Shown here: one piece after another, positions 29,372 to 39,664 of the stretch | Layout: each line of letters starts with the position of its first letter | Numbering within the stretch: position 1 is the stretch's first letter | DNA from: Helicobacter sp. TUL | GTDB lineage: Bacteria > Campylobacterota > Campylobacteria > Campylobacterales > Helicobacteraceae | Length of the DNA: 64,000 bases | Direction of reading: 5' to 3' | NCBI RefSeq assembly: GCF_002287135.1 | Contig: NZ_NESU01000009.1 | Span: 1-64,000, forward strand | Notes under the pieces: model-generated | Told to the model about the DNA's origin: nothing | The model's input: the letters and a program-made list of their open reading frames with translations, nothing else | Database searches by the model: none | Made by a program: the position numbers and the translations under genes

Positions 29372-30532
29372 ATGTCTAAAAAATGGTATTTTTGGCTAAA
29401 TTGCGCGATACTTATAACTATCTCACTCAATCTTCGTGCTCCAATTAATGTATTAGGACCTATGATAGAAAGCATTAGGGAACATTATGGTATCTCATCG
29501 GCTATGTTTGGATTTTTAAGTGCGATTCCTATCATTGCCTTTGGAAGTGTTTCGTTTATCGTATCGTATTTTTCGGATATAAAGATTCTCTTTAGTGCGC
29601 TTTGTGCTGTTGTATTGGGCGAGATTGGGCGTAGCTATGGTGGCATAACTGGATTATTTGTGGGCACAGCGTTTATCGGTGCTGGTGTTGCAGTAGCTAA
29701 TGTCCTTTTGCCTAGCTTTGTTAAGAAAAAATTTCCAAAACATACAACAGCAATGATGGCGCTTTATTCTTTTGTGCTAAATCTCTCTTCGGTTATGGGC
29801 ATATGGCTTGCTTTACCTTTAACATATAGTATCGGTGTGCCACATACTTTGGCATTTTGGCTTATTTTTAGTATCCTTGCTCTTATGCTATATTTTCCAG
29901 AAATACGCAACAATCGTATTTCAAGAGTAAAGATACGACACAAACACACAAAAAGTCTTATGCGTGAAATAGGTGCGTGGAAAATTACAATCTTTATGGG
30001 CTTACAGGGATTCTTAGCATATAGCACATTTGCGTGGCTTCCTGCAATTATTGCACAAAAAGGCTATGGGCTTGAATATGGCACTAAAGTGCTTTTGTAT
30101 TCACAATTTGTGTGTGTGCCTGTAGCATTCTTTGGTCCTTTGTTGTTAGGTGTATTACGCGAAAAACACAAAAGCTTATATATGGCATTTTTGTGTAGCC
30201 TATATGTGATTGGGTATTTGTGCGTATTACTTGGCGAAAGTCAATGGACAATATATGTAGCAATTGTTTGCATAGGCGCTCCTATGGGTGGCGTATTTGG
30301 TTTGGCTTTATTATTTATTTCTCAAAAAAGTAGTTCGGTTATGGTTGCTACAAAACTTTCTGCTATGGTGCAAGGGTTTGGCTATCTCATAGCGGCAAGT
30401 GGTCCTTTTGCTATAGGACTTTTGCACGATCATTTTGAAAGCTATACATATGGGATTATTATAGTGCTATGTGTGGCAGTTGCGCTAAATATCACTGGGA
30501 TATTAGCACATAGGACCAAAATGATTGGCTAG
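29372..30532 (+). CDS. MFS transporter, cyanate/nitroimidazole (CynX/NimT)-type
   Basis: 386-residue major-facilitator protein with 12 predicted helices. The opening ISLNLRAPINVLGPMIESIREHYGIS matches the CynX/NimT branch, where the first helix carries NLR-P. The start at 29372 is chosen because a near-perfect AAGGAGG lies 6 nt upstream; the frame continues 16 codons further up without a better site. The substrate cannot be told from sequence. It converges with the PhoH-like gene with only 2 bp between stop codons and no terminator. Confidence 0.8.
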   Translation: MSKKWYFWLNCAILITISLNLRAPINVLGPMIESIREHYGISSAMFGFLSAIPIIAFGSVSFIVSYFSDIKILFSALCAVVLGEIGRSYGGITGLFVGTAFIGAGVAVANVLLPSFVKKKFPKHTTAMMALYSFVLNLSSVMGIWLALPLTYSIGVPHTLAFWLIFSILALMLYFPEIRNNRISRVKIRHKHTKSLMREIGAWKITIFMGLQGFLAYSTFAWLPAIIAQKGYGLEYGTKVLLYSQFVCVPVAFFGPLLLGVLREKHKSLYMAFLCSLYVIGYLCVLLGESQWTIYVAIVCIGAPMGGVFGLALLFISQKSSSVMVATKLSAMVQGFGYLIAASGPFAIGLLHDHFESYTYGIIIVLCVAVALNITGILAHRTKMIG

Positions 30533-30534
30533 TG

Positions 30535-31929
30535 CTATTCAAAGCTCCCAAACCACTTGGCTATATCACTCCTAATAGTTTGTCGTAGCTGTATGGCGGC
30601 TATCATAGTATCGCTAGTGGCTTTTTGGAGGAGACTTAATGCACCATTGCGAAATTTACTAAGATAAGGGTGATCAATTTGCGCCCAATCTCCCAAAAAG
30701 ACAATCTTACTCCCATCGCCTATTCTTGTCCCAATAAGCTTTATTGTTGCATTTGAGGCGTTTTGGACTTCATCAAAGATTACAAATTTATTTGCAATTG
30801 TAATACCTCGCGCGTGTGCAATGTCTAAAACTTCAATCTTATGTTTTTGTAAAAAATATTCTGTTGCCTCCATTTTTTCTATCGTTTTAACCTCACCACG
30901 ATATTCTATGCGTTTAGCTAAAGAACCTTGTTGAAGCTTATCAATCATACAATTTATAGCACTATAGAGTGGATACATAAAATATCCAAGCTTTTGGCTT
31001 TCATCACCCTTACGGAATCCTAATTCTGCTTCTTTGTCGCTAGCAGTTACGGTATTACGCAAATACACAATCCCCTCTACGCTACCACTTTTAAGCAAAC
31101 TTAATCCCGCTTGTAGCGCAATAAGTGTCTTTCCGCTACCAGTAGCACCTGTCACAATGCTAATAAGATTTTTTGGATGTAAAAGCATAGCATAAAGCAT
31201 TTTTTGCTCTAAGTTTGTAGGAATGATATAAGGTTTATGCTCTGTGATAATCTCATCAAAATCAGTAATTTCACACTTGCCATCGACTTTTAAACCAAAA
31301 TGTTTTTTGCCAGTGCGATAGAGTGCAGAATCTGTATTATCTAATTCTATAAGCTCTAATAAACTCCAATTTTTTAAGACTTGAAATTCTTTGCTTGATT
31401 CAAAAGTGCTTAGACTCTCATCTTTGTGAATCTCAAAGGTATGCCAAAAATCTATATCTTGAGGATTCTCAACACGATCCCTAAAAAGTGATTGGGCATG
31501 TAAATTTTGCGTGAGGGCGCGGATTTTTAGCGAAATATCATTAGTCAAAAGGATTAAATTATAATCTTTGGCAATGGCTATGATTTTTGTATCATTAAAG
31601 CTATGCTCTTGATGTGGTATATCATAATGTGGGCGATAAATCAATGTGATAGGTATCAAGTGCGTATCATACGAAAAATATATCTCTCGGATATAATCAT
31701 TTTTTAGCGGCGCTATTGTAGATTTAGAATCTTCTGGTGTCTGTAGATTCCTAAAAAACTCTCGCACAAAATACCCCATTTCATTCATCAAGTCCTTTTT
31801 TTTATCAAGTTCATCAATGATTGTATCAGAAAGAAAAAGAGTGTTTGCTCCATTTTGATAAAGATAGACAATGTTTTGGATATCATCTAAAATCACAGAG
31901 GTATCAAGCAAATATGATTTATTCTTCAA
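30535..31929 (-). CDS. PIN-domain/PhoH-like ATPase fusion
   Basis: 464-residue protein. The N-terminal PIN nuclease domain has LLDTSVILDD (residues 7-16) and LILLTNDISLKIRA near 125-138, which supply acidic metal ligands. The C-terminal PhoH-type ATPase domain has Walker A GATGSGKT (261-268) and a Walker B-like IFDEVQNAS. This YlaK/PhoH2 architecture is thought to couple RNA unwinding to RNA cleavage. In other bacteria PhoH2 can pair with a small antitoxin, but none is visible beside it. Cytosolic. Confidence 0.85.
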   Translation of the reverse strand: MKNKSYLLDTSVILDDIQNIVYLYQNGANTLFLSDTIIDELDKKKDLMNEMGYFVREFFRNLQTPEDSKSTIAPLKNDYIREIYFSYDTHLIPITLIYRPHYDIPHQEHSFNDTKIIAIAKDYNLILLTNDISLKIRALTQNLHAQSLFRDRVENPQDIDFWHTFEIHKDESLSTFESSKEFQVLKNWSLLELIELDNTDSALYRTGKKHFGLKVDGKCEITDFDEIITEHKPYIIPTNLEQKMLYAMLLHPKNLISIVTGATGSGKTLIALQAGLSLLKSGSVEGIVYLRNTVTASDKEAELGFRKGDESQKLGYFMYPLYSAINCMIDKLQQGSLAKRIEYRGEVKTIEKMEATEYFLQKHKIEVLDIAHARGITIANKFVIFDEVQNASNATIKLIGTRIGDGSKIVFLGDWAQIDHPYLSKFRNGALSLLQKATSDTMIAAIQLRQTIRSDIAKWFGSFE

Positions 31930-32021
31930 TTACTAACCTTGTGCTAAAATCTCATCCGAGATTGTAGCAAGTTTTATCAAAAGATACAATCTCAATACTT
32001 TTATTTACTAAGGAGAATCCA

Positions 32022-32519
32022 ATGTCAGTAACATTTAAAGGAAATGCAGTAAGTTTAAATGGCAAAACTCTTAATGTAGGGGATAACGCACCAAAAGTTG
32101 ATCTTGTCGCTGGAGATTTGAGTGTCAAAAGCGTGGGTGGTGCAAGTGGTAAATTCCAAATTATCAATGTCGTGCCTTCACTTGATACAGGTGTATGCGC
32201 TACACAAACACGCACATTTAACCAAAAAGCAGCAAGCTTATCAAATGCTGAAGTATTTGTCATTTCGCTAGACTTACCTTTTGCACAAGGAAGATTCTGT
32301 AGCACAGAAGGTATCGACAAAGTTAGTGCATTAAGCGACTTTAGAACAAAGGCATTTGGTGAAGCATATGGAGTAGTTTTGGCAGGATCACCACTTGAAG
32401 GGCTTCTAACACGCGCGGTATTTGTAGTTGATCCAAATGGTAAAATCGTATATAAAGAAATCGTTAGTGAAGTAACTAATGAACCAAATTATGATGCAGC
32501 TTTGGCAGCGGTAAAATAA
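32022..32519 (+). CDS. tpx: Thiol peroxidase
   Basis: 165-residue atypical 2-Cys peroxiredoxin that reduces hydroperoxides using thioredoxin. The peroxidatic cysteine is Cys59 in PSLDTGVCATQTRTF and the resolving cysteine is Cys93 in GRFCS, the standard Tpx spacing. AAGGAG precedes the ATG. The next gene starts at the base after its stop codon, so the two are co-translated. Confidence 0.95.
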   Translation: MSVTFKGNAVSLNGKTLNVGDNAPKVDLVAGDLSVKSVGGASGKFQIINVVPSLDTGVCATQTRTFNQKAASLSNAEVFVISLDLPFAQGRFCSTEGIDKVSALSDFRTKAFGEAYGVVLAGSPLEGLLTRAVFVVDPNGKIVYKEIVSEVTNEPNYDAALAAVK

Positions 32520-32930
32520 ATGCAAAATTTACAAGATATCGTAGCATTTATCGATGATTGTGGATTAGGTTTTTTAAGCACTAAGGGAACTTGTGGTAAT
32601 CCACGAGTGCGCCCCGTGCAAAGTATCATCTGCCACAATAATAGAATCTACTTTGCCACTGCTACAACAAAAAATTTTTACAAACATATCCAAAATCATT
32701 CGGGTATAGAGTATTGCGCTTGTAATCAAGATGGAAGTTTTTTGCGTTTGCGAGGAGAAGCAAGGATAGCACAACATCTTGATGTCAAAGAAGCGATGTT
32801 TGCCAAATACCCTATTGTGAAAGAGATATACAAGGAAGTTACAAATCCGAGTTTTGCAGTCTTTTATTTAGAAAATATTAGCGCACAACTCCAAAACCCA
32901 CAGGGAGAGCGCACACTATTAAAAGCGTGA
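32520..32930 (+). CDS. Pyridoxamine 5'-phosphate oxidase-family FMN-binding protein
   Basis: 136-residue split-barrel flavoprotein, recognised from CGLGFLSTKGTCGNPRVRPVQ, IYFATATTKNFYKHIQ and LRLRGEARI. These are typical of small PNPOx-like or NimA-like proteins that bind FMN or F420/heme. It starts on the base after the tpx stop, suggesting a role in peroxide or redox defence. It is too short to be true PdxH. Confidence 0.75.
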   Translation: MQNLQDIVAFIDDCGLGFLSTKGTCGNPRVRPVQSIICHNNRIYFATATTKNFYKHIQNHSGIEYCACNQDGSFLRLRGEARIAQHLDVKEAMFAKYPIVKEIYKEVTNPSFAVFYLENISAQLQNPQGERTLLKA

Positions 32931-32954
32931 ATCTAAACCCCCTTTTGGGTAACC

Positions 32955-33680
32955 CTACTTAATCCTCTCTCGCACTTTGGTATACTCAATTCTAAAAAGT
33001 CCTAGCATCAAAAATCCCAAGCTCACGATACCAACACAAAACAACAACAACAAAATACCAATCATAATCGTAGATGCAGAACTATATGCTTCCATAAATT
33101 TAACAAACAAATACTCGCTACCACTAAACATTGAGGCACTTACCAAAAGCGGACTACTATTCAAAAAATCCACAAACATAAAAATAAATGCTACACATAA
33201 TAATATAAATCCTACAACATAAATCACACAAAGCTTATAGCCGGTAATAAATGCTTTAATACCTGTTAAAAAGCTCATCTCTATGCTCATCTTATATTGC
33301 AAATACATACTTAAGATTAAAGTCGCAACACCCAACAACACTACAATACCCAAAATCACATAAGCTTGAGTGTTTGAGAACATTATATCACCAATCCCCA
33401 AAAACCCAAGCATAAAAGGTGCAAAAAATTGGTAGCCAATATTTGATAAAATCACATATATACCATACCGAAATATAAATGTATTGGCAATCTTGCTAAA
33501 ATGATAAAGCCCTATAAAAACAACCACGATACACACAAGTCCAGCCAAAGCAGTAACGATACTTATAAACGGAAATATAATCGAAAACAAACTTAAAATA
33601 ATATACCCAAGAAACCCCCCAAACATCATTTTTTTACTCTTTGCAAGAGTTGGGTTTTCGGATATGCTAACAATCTCCAT
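32955..33680 (-). CDS. Polytopic membrane protein, DUF996-like
   Basis: 241-residue protein with about five or six hydrophobic helices and short polar loops. It resembles the DUF996 family in its N-terminus (SENPTLAKSKKMMFGG) and length, but I cannot assign a function. It converges with the tpx pair and has no co-directional partner. Confidence 0.6.
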   Translation of the reverse strand: MEIVSISENPTLAKSKKMMFGGFLGYIILSLFSIIFPFISIVTALAGLVCIVVVFIGLYHFSKIANTFIFRYGIYVILSNIGYQFFAPFMLGFLGIGDIMFSNTQAYVILGIVVLLGVATLILSMYLQYKMSIEMSFLTGIKAFITGYKLCVIYVVGFILLCVAFIFMFVDFLNSSPLLVSASMFSGSEYLFVKFMEAYSSASTIMIGILLLLFCVGIVSLGFLMLGLFRIEYTKVRERIK

Positions 33681-33799
33681 GTAAAAACCTCCATATGTTC
33701 ATAAGCATACAATGCTTTTTATTATATTATAAAACAAGAATTCTTAAATATATGGTGGCTTTTAGAATCTAGCACTTAGCAAATTTTTACTGCATACTT

Positions 33800-34090
33800 T
33801 TATGTAAGCAGGGTTTTTACTCGCACAACACTATCACTTTGTGCGAGACTAAGGCGCACGATACTATCTTCTAAGCCTCCTAGCGAGTGTGGGACATTTG
33901 CTTGCAACGCAATCATATCAAGCGCCTCTAATACGAAGCGCTCCCCCTCTACCTCAAACCAAATTTTTCCCTTTAACACCTGCACGCTAATAGGAAATGG
34001 TGCTTTATGCTCTTTCATCACGCTATCTTTTGCCATAAGAATCTGAATTTCTTTTGCAAAGGCATTTTGCGCTAGTGGCGTAATTTTCAC
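33800..34090 (-). CDS. Small single-domain cupin protein
   Basis: 96-residue beta-barrel cupin. The pattern PFPISVQVLKGKIWFEVEGERFVLEALDMIALQANVPHSLGGLEDSIVRLSL carries cupin motif 1 (weak, with few histidines) and motif 2 (PHSL). It probably starts at GTG with AAGGAAAG just upstream. It lies 94 bp downstream of the siderophore-type receptor on the same strand and may be co-regulated with it. Metal binding is uncertain because only one of the usual histidines is visible. Confidence 0.65.
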   Translation of the reverse strand: MKITPLAQNAFAKEIQILMAKDSVMKEHKAPFPISVQVLKGKIWFEVEGERFVLEALDMIALQANVPHSLGGLEDSIVRLSLAQSDSVVRVKTLLT

Positions 34091-34184
34091 CTTTCCTTGC
34101 TCAAAATCTTGAGTATTCCAAGATATAGGCTTATTGATAGTATTTATACTTGCTCCTTAAAGATTCTAAGATTTTAGTGATGAC

Positions 34185-36359
34185 CTAAAATCCATAGCGT
34201 AGGCTTATCCAATAGTTTCTACCTGGCAAATATACACCATACATATTTGAGTAATTATTACCAACCGCAGTAACATCGGCAAAATTTACATCAAAGAGGT
34301 TATTTACCACAGCGCTAAGTGTAAGCTCTTTTTGCAAATGAAAATTAAAACCTAAATCCACAATCGCATAATCTTTATAATATGTCCCATACAATGCCCG
34401 TGCTGCTGGTGCCTGACCGCTATTGCTTGTTTGACTAATAGGAGTCATAAATTTACCTTGCACACGCACATAGGTATCAAAAAAGCTATTAGGCTTATAA
34501 GAAAGCTTTGTATTAAGCGTATGTTTCGAGAGGTAATTAACCGGTAAGCCCATCTGTGCTCCAGATAGTTGCTTACTATCAGCAAATGTATAGTTAATGT
34601 TAAAACCTATGCCATAGATTGGATTCATCTCAAAACTTGCTTCAAGCCCTCTTGTGAGTGCCTTATCTACATTTGTATACCATACACAAGTTGATCCAGT
34701 GGTGCATCGCTCACCATTAGGTAATACATCGCCATTTATTGCACCGGTGCCAGAGTTTCCAAATTCTTGTGCATAAACTTTATCTCTAAAGTCCGTATAA
34801 AACGCAGTCAATGTAAAAAATCCGGGATTGACATCAAAAATCGTGCTTAGCTCATAATTCCAGCTTTTTTCAGCTTGTAAATTAGGATTGCCATAATACG
34901 CTGTCGTCGTATCACTATATAAAAACCCATTACCAAGTTGCGTAATACTTGGGATTTTCATACCATTGGCAATACCTGCTTTGATAGTCCACCAAGAAGT
35001 CGGATTGACATTCACATAAAAGCGTGGGTTTGGCGTGGCAGAATAGATATTAGAATAGTTATAGCGCAACCCAAGACTTGTAGAAACATATTCATTAAAG
35101 GTATATTCACCCTCTGCATAAGCTGCGGCTTGATGTTGGGTGAGTAATCCTCTAGCATCTGAATAGTTTTTGTATGTTTCATACATATAATACACACCAC
35201 CATTTATCGCAAGTAGCCCAGCTGTATCAAAAGATATTTTTTTATGAAATTTTGAATCAAAGACATAATTTTGATTCTCTCGCATACTACTCCAATTTAA
35301 GATTCCAGAATCTGCCCCTACAACTACATCACTCGCGTGTGGAATCCTCCTAGTATTCATATATTGAAGATATGTAGTAGTTTTACCCCAGTCATAATCC
35401 CCATCGTGATTTACAATAACATTTGTTTTGGTGTTGGTGCTAATAGAAGTTATACGATTACCAGAGGTATTTAAACTACCACTTACACGATTGATAAACT
35501 CTCCATCAAGGTAGAAATTATTTTTAGCACTTGGTGAATAATTGAGCCTCGATCCAAGTGTCCAAGTGCTATAGCCTGTGGGAGAGTGTGTGGTATATGG
35601 ATTTATCACTCCATTGCCATTTGGAGTGAGCGTTATGCTACTTGGAATAAAAAATAGATTCGCTCCAGAATCTTGATATTTCCCTCGCACACTTAATGAA
35701 AGCTTGTCTTTGACAATAGGTGTGGCAAGATACCCATTAATCCCCCACATATTCCCAAAGCTACCATATTTTCTATCTTGGGCATTGCTTTGCCAGTTTG
35801 TATTATGCTCTTGGATTCTAGTCTCTAGCATGATATTTGCTGTAAGCTTATTGGGATTTTTCTTGGTAATGATATTTATTACACCACCCATCGCATCACT
35901 ACCCCATACCACAGAAGCAGGACCACGCAAAACCTCGATACGCTCTATCATCGAAGCAGGTGGTATCATAGCACTCATAAAACCCTGAAATCCATTACTA
36001 TGGAATCCAGAATTTACATTTTGTCGCTTACCATCTATAAGAATCAATACATAATCCGAACCTAATCCACGCATAGAAATACTTGTATCGCCGGTTTTAG
36101 TTGCACTCGCATCGACACCAGGGACATTTTGCACTGCATCACCCAAATCTCGAATAGGACGCGTGAGAATCTCTTCTTTTGGCACGACACTAATTGAAGC
36201 AGGAGCATCTTTAATCTTTTGTTTAAATCCTGTTGCTGTTGTTACTGAACGCAGTTGCACTCTATCATGCATTTCTTGATCGCCTTCCTCATTAGCTAAA
36301 CCAAAATTTATAAATACTATACTTGCTAAAAATGCACTAGTTACATACCTATAATACAT
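34185..36359 (-). CDS. TonB-dependent receptor, ferric-siderophore (CirA/CfrA) type
   Basis: 724-residue outer-membrane receptor with a signal peptide (about 1-22). The plug domain contains TTATGFKQKIKDAPASISV, DAVQNVPGVDAS, SISMRGLGSDYVLILIDGKRQN and RIEVLRGPASVVWGSDAMGGVINI. The beta-barrel ends in the C-terminal aromatic WISLRYGF. The plug pattern is that of catecholate siderophore receptors such as CirA, FepA and Campylobacter CfrA. A strong AAGGAGGG precedes the ATG and a Fur-like 7-1-7 box lies about 40 bp upstream, so iron regulation is likely. The actual ligand is unknown. Confidence 0.88.
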   Translation of the reverse strand: MYYRYVTSAFLASIVFINFGLANEEGDQEMHDRVQLRSVTTATGFKQKIKDAPASISVVPKEEILTRPIRDLGDAVQNVPGVDASATKTGDTSISMRGLGSDYVLILIDGKRQNVNSGFHSNGFQGFMSAMIPPASMIERIEVLRGPASVVWGSDAMGGVINIITKKNPNKLTANIMLETRIQEHNTNWQSNAQDRKYGSFGNMWGINGYLATPIVKDKLSLSVRGKYQDSGANLFFIPSSITLTPNGNGVINPYTTHSPTGYSTWTLGSRLNYSPSAKNNFYLDGEFINRVSGSLNTSGNRITSISTNTKTNVIVNHDGDYDWGKTTTYLQYMNTRRIPHASDVVVGADSGILNWSSMRENQNYVFDSKFHKKISFDTAGLLAINGGVYYMYETYKNYSDARGLLTQHQAAAYAEGEYTFNEYVSTSLGLRYNYSNIYSATPNPRFYVNVNPTSWWTIKAGIANGMKIPSITQLGNGFLYSDTTTAYYGNPNLQAEKSWNYELSTIFDVNPGFFTLTAFYTDFRDKVYAQEFGNSGTGAINGDVLPNGERCTTGSTCVWYTNVDKALTRGLEASFEMNPIYGIGFNINYTFADSKQLSGAQMGLPVNYLSKHTLNTKLSYKPNSFFDTYVRVQGKFMTPISQTSNSGQAPAARALYGTYYKDYAIVDLGFNFHLQKELTLSAVVNNLFDVNFADVTAVGNNYSNMYGVYLPGRNYWISLRYGF

Positions 36360-36397
36360 AATCCCTCCTTATGTAAGGTTAGTTTTAAAAACCATTA

Positions 36398-36412
36398 TAA
36401 TAATGATTTTCA
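36398..36412 (-). promoter_or_regulatory. Fur-like box upstream of the siderophore-type receptor
   Basis: On the minus strand TGAAAAT-C-ATTATTA matches 12 of 14 positions of the TGATAAT-N-ATTATCA Fur core, about 40 bp before the receptor start, a normal place for an iron-responsive operator. Confidence 0.55.
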
Positions 36413-36486
36413 AAAAGAATTTTATTTTTAAAACCTTGAAATATTCTTAAACAAATAAGATTTATATACCAAAATATTATATGTGG

Positions 36487-37380
36487 CTAAAAAGAAACAC
36501 CAAATTTTCTCTCATAACGCAGAATCTGACTAGCATTGCCCAATAACCCACCGCTATGGACAAATACCCATGTCTTTGCCAAGTCCTCATCGCTAAAATA
36601 TCCTTGATTTAAGGCATGCTCCAAAAGCACAAATCCCACACAATCATACAACAAATCAAACACAATACCCTGTGCTATAAGATTGTGATACATAGCCCAT
36701 ATTTCCTTATGTAATGTCCCAAAAGCAAAATCTGCACACAACCTACGAGGAACTCCGCTAATATCTCCAGCACAACACAATGCAACAAAATCCATATTGT
36801 GGCTGTATGTTTTTTGTGCTTGTAAAAAACTTCGCGCACTTACACCACTTCCAGCACTCATAAAAACAAGAATCTCATCGCCATATGTCTTGCTTAATTC
36901 TTGCACCAAGGCATACATGCCCCTCTGTGCCAATGCTTCACTCCCACCTTGCGGGATAAACAAACAAGTGTGTGAATTGTTTTGTGCATACACTTTGTGC
37001 GCAAGAGTCTTAAGTTGCTCTACCCTACTTCCAGATGGTGCAAACACATATTGCACATTATGTGAAAGCCCAAAAGCATAATTTCCCATAGGATTATCAT
37101 ATAAAAATTTTGGTGGCGTGGGCGTGATGTAATATAATGTTTTATTATGTGCATACGCAAGTGCGCCCAAAGTTTGCATAGCATTAGATTGATTGCCCCC
37201 AAAGCTTACAATGCTCTCAAAATCACAATACAATAACTCTAAAAATTTTCGCGCTTTATTGCCATTAAAGCCTGTGATTCCAAAATCCAATAAATCATCG
37301 CGCTTGATAAAAATCTCTTTGCCACCCAAGATAATGCGATCTTTTGGCGATTGCGCTATAGAGTGGCAAAAGCCTGTCAT
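36487..37380 (-). CDS. PLP-dependent ACC deaminase/D-cysteine desulfhydrase family protein
   Basis: 297-residue fold-type II PLP enzyme. FIKRDDLLDFGITGFNGNKARKFLELL contains the lysine expected to bind PLP, and FGGNQSNAMQTLGALAYAH the cofactor/substrate loop. Members deaminate 1-aminocyclopropane-1-carboxylate or desulfhydrate D-cysteine; the choice cannot be made here. The start at 37380 is preferred because its ATG overlaps the mnmE stop as ATGA; a TTG at 37392 would lie further inside mnmE. It is the last gene of the rpmH-mnmE strand block. Confidence 0.75.
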   Translation of the reverse strand: MTGFCHSIAQSPKDRIILGGKEIFIKRDDLLDFGITGFNGNKARKFLELLYCDFESIVSFGGNQSNAMQTLGALAYAHNKTLYYITPTPPKFLYDNPMGNYAFGLSHNVQYVFAPSGSRVEQLKTLAHKVYAQNNSHTCLFIPQGGSEALAQRGMYALVQELSKTYGDEILVFMSAGSGVSARSFLQAQKTYSHNMDFVALCCAGDISGVPRRLCADFAFGTLHKEIWAMYHNLIAQGIVFDLLYDCVGFVLLEHALNQGYFSDEDLAKTWVFVHSGGLLGNASQILRYERKFGVSF

Positions 37381-38786
37381 TTCCCTAGACAAAATGCCCC
37401 AAACATCGCATCAAGCATTTGTGTGTATTCATATGGTCGGCTAATAGCGCTAATTGCCTTGATACATTCATTGATATGAAAAGAAAATAGCTCCAATTCC
37501 CCACTTTCTAGCTTTAATGCTGCTTGGTTTAGGGCATTGATTGTAGCTGTAATTTGTGTGATTTGATAACTTGAGCTTAGCACCAACGCATCGTGTTTTT
37601 GCTCATTATCTAGCATATGCCCAATAGCATCAAGAATCTTATGTGGGTTTAGATGAGTAAATGCCTCATCTTTGCCACATTTACTTGAGATTTCAATCAC
37701 TTCTGAACTCGCTTGATGTGGCAAGGCGTGAAGTGTTTGTGTAAGTAAGGCTTGAGATTGTGTATCAAGGGCTTTTGGCATATCGCATTTGTTAAGCACC
37801 ATAAGCACTTGCGCGTCTTTTTGGGTTTGTAGTATTTCTAATATCGCATAATCCTCTGAATCTAACGCCCTAGAAGCATCAAAAAGCGCGATAATGATAT
37901 TACTTTGCTCCATAGCTGCAATGCTGCGCTCTATGCCGATTTGCTCAATTGTATCATCGCTATGATGTATCCCAGCTGTGTCGATTAAACGCACAAGTGT
38001 GCCATGTATATACAAACTCTCTTCTATAGTATCGCGTGTCGTCCCAGCTATAGGCGAAATGATAGCACGATCAAAGGCTAGAAGTGCGTTTAATAGTGAA
38101 CTTTTGCCTACATTTGGTTTACCAACTATACAAAGCCTAAAGCCCTCAACAAGCCCCACTCTGTGTATAGAATCTTGATACACAACTTGCAAGGTATGAG
38201 AGAGTGCCTCTAGCTTTTGTTGCATAGCTAAGCTTGTGTCTTCATCTAAATCTTCACTATAATCGATATTTGCCTCACTATAAGCAAGAAGTTCGATAAG
38301 CTGATCACGCACTTTATGGACAAATGCGCTCACCTCGCCTTGTAGCTGACGCACTAAAATCTGTGTCGCAGAAGCACTTTGTGCGTTGATAATTCCTGCA
38401 ATAGCTTGAGCTTGTGCCAAATCAATACGCCCATTTAAAAAAGCGCGTTTGGTAAATTCTCCACTTCGCGCACACACTGCACCAAGTTCCAAAGCCCTTT
38501 CTACTACAAGCCTTGCACACACCGCACCACCATGACAATGAATCTCACAAATATCTTCACCGCTATAGCTTTTTGGTGCTTGAAAATATAATAAAATCGC
38601 TTGATCTATAGGATTAGAAGCATTATCATACACATAGCTAAGTGTTGCATGGCGTGGTATAAGAGTAGTGCGTTTAGAAAGTGTGAGTGTAATCTCTAGC
38701 GCACGCGCACCACTTAGGCGCACGATAGCTATAGCCCCAACTCCAGAGGCTGTAGAAATGCCTACAATTGTAGAATCTAACTGCAT
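37377..38786 (-). CDS. mnmE: tRNA modification GTPase MnmE
   Basis: Acts with MnmG to modify wobble uridine of certain tRNAs. The 469 residues include the N-terminal tetrahydrofolate-binding domain (DSTIVGISTASGVGAIAIVRLSG), helical domain and inserted G domain with P-loop GKPNVGKSS, IAGTTRDT and DTAGIH. The C-terminal CLGK supplies the essential terminal cysteine motif. The start shares one base with the jag stop (TAATG). Confidence 0.96.
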   Translation of the reverse strand: MQLDSTIVGISTASGVGAIAIVRLSGARALEITLTLSKRTTLIPRHATLSYVYDNASNPIDQAILLYFQAPKSYSGEDICEIHCHGGAVCARLVVERALELGAVCARSGEFTKRAFLNGRIDLAQAQAIAGIINAQSASATQILVRQLQGEVSAFVHKVRDQLIELLAYSEANIDYSEDLDEDTSLAMQQKLEALSHTLQVVYQDSIHRVGLVEGFRLCIVGKPNVGKSSLLNALLAFDRAIISPIAGTTRDTIEESLYIHGTLVRLIDTAGIHHSDDTIEQIGIERSIAAMEQSNIIIALFDASRALDSEDYAILEILQTQKDAQVLMVLNKCDMPKALDTQSQALLTQTLHALPHQASSEVIEISSKCGKDEAFTHLNPHKILDAIGHMLDNEQKHDALVLSSSYQITQITATINALNQAALKLESGELELFSFHINECIKAISAISRPYEYTQMLDAMFGAFCLGK

Positions 38787-39664
38787 TAGAGAGGTTTAAA
38801 ATCGTTGATAATGATATATCGTTGCCCTTCCTCATTAAGGCGAAAAGAAATATACTTATGAGGGAAAATCACACGCAATTTACCAAGCGCAATATAGGCA
38901 AGCACTCCATCTAGGACTTTTGTTTGCGCCCTGCCTTCAGTGCGGACAATGCGAATAATGCCATCTAAATACGCATCAATCATTTGCTCTTGATTGCGCA
39001 AAAATTCTGCAATCTCTAAGCGCACACCATAGCCATATTTAGGGTGAATCCAATTAAACAACAAATATGAGATTGCCTTGTAACGATAGCCCTTCTCTCC
39101 GATAAGTAACGCACAATCAGGACCATCAAGCGTGATAGCAACCACATTTTCCTTATACGGCTCGACATTAATAGAATCTATAGCAAAAGGTAGATAGCTA
39201 AAAAGCTCTATCACCTCTGCTTTAATCTCATCAAAAACTTCTTGAGAATATGATGTGTGTGCAGGATTTTTGTGATTTTTATCGCTAGTTGTGGAAACTT
39301 CAGCATACGATTCAAACGCATAAGCAGATTCTAAATCCTCTGCTGGTGGTGTCATATGTTGTCGTCTATGTCCTAGATTTTGTATGCGTGTAGGCTTTGA
39401 TTGTAAGCCCTCGCCCCAAATGCTCTCTTCTTGTGTATAAGTGTTTTTGGTGGGTTTTTCAAATTTTTCTTGTGAGGTATGGCGTGGGGTATGCTGTATC
39501 TTTTTTTCATCAACAATAATAATCGCGTCTTTGCGACCTATACCCAAAATCCCATTACTAGGGTTTTGGACAATCTCATACTCCAAATCCACAACCGAAC
39601 AATGTAATTCCTCCGAAGCTTTTAAAAGGGCATCTTGGAGTGTTTTGGCTACGATTTTTTTCAT
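38786..39664 (-). CDS. jag: Jag/KhpB RNA-binding protein
   Basis: 292-residue protein with a Jag-N domain (first 50 residues: [29 protein letters not shown]), a polar linker (about 60-130), a KH-like domain ([16 protein letters not shown]) and an R3H-type C-terminus. These RNA-binding proteins regulate envelope growth and are nearly always encoded next to yidC. It overlaps yidC as ATGA and mnmE by one base. Confidence 0.88.
   Translation of the reverse strand: MKKIVAKTLQDALLKASEELHCSVVDLEYEIVQNPSNGILGIGRKDAIIIVDEKKIQHTPRHTSQEKFEKPTKNTYTQEESIWGEGLQSKPTRIQNLGHRRQHMTPPAEDLESAYAFESYAEVSTTSDKNHKNPAHTSYSQEVFDEIKAEVIELFSYLPFAIDSINVEPYKENVVAITLDGPDCALLIGEKGYRYKAISYLLFNWIHPKYGYGVRLEIAEFLRNQEQMIDAYLDGIIRIVRTEGRAQTKVLDGVLAYIALGKLRVIFPHKYISFRLNEEGQRYIIINDFKPL

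Noticed and set aside
32931-32954. Terminator between the FMN-binding protein and the DUF996-like gene
   Set aside because: Only a 4-bp ACCC/GGGT pairing is available, too weak to call.
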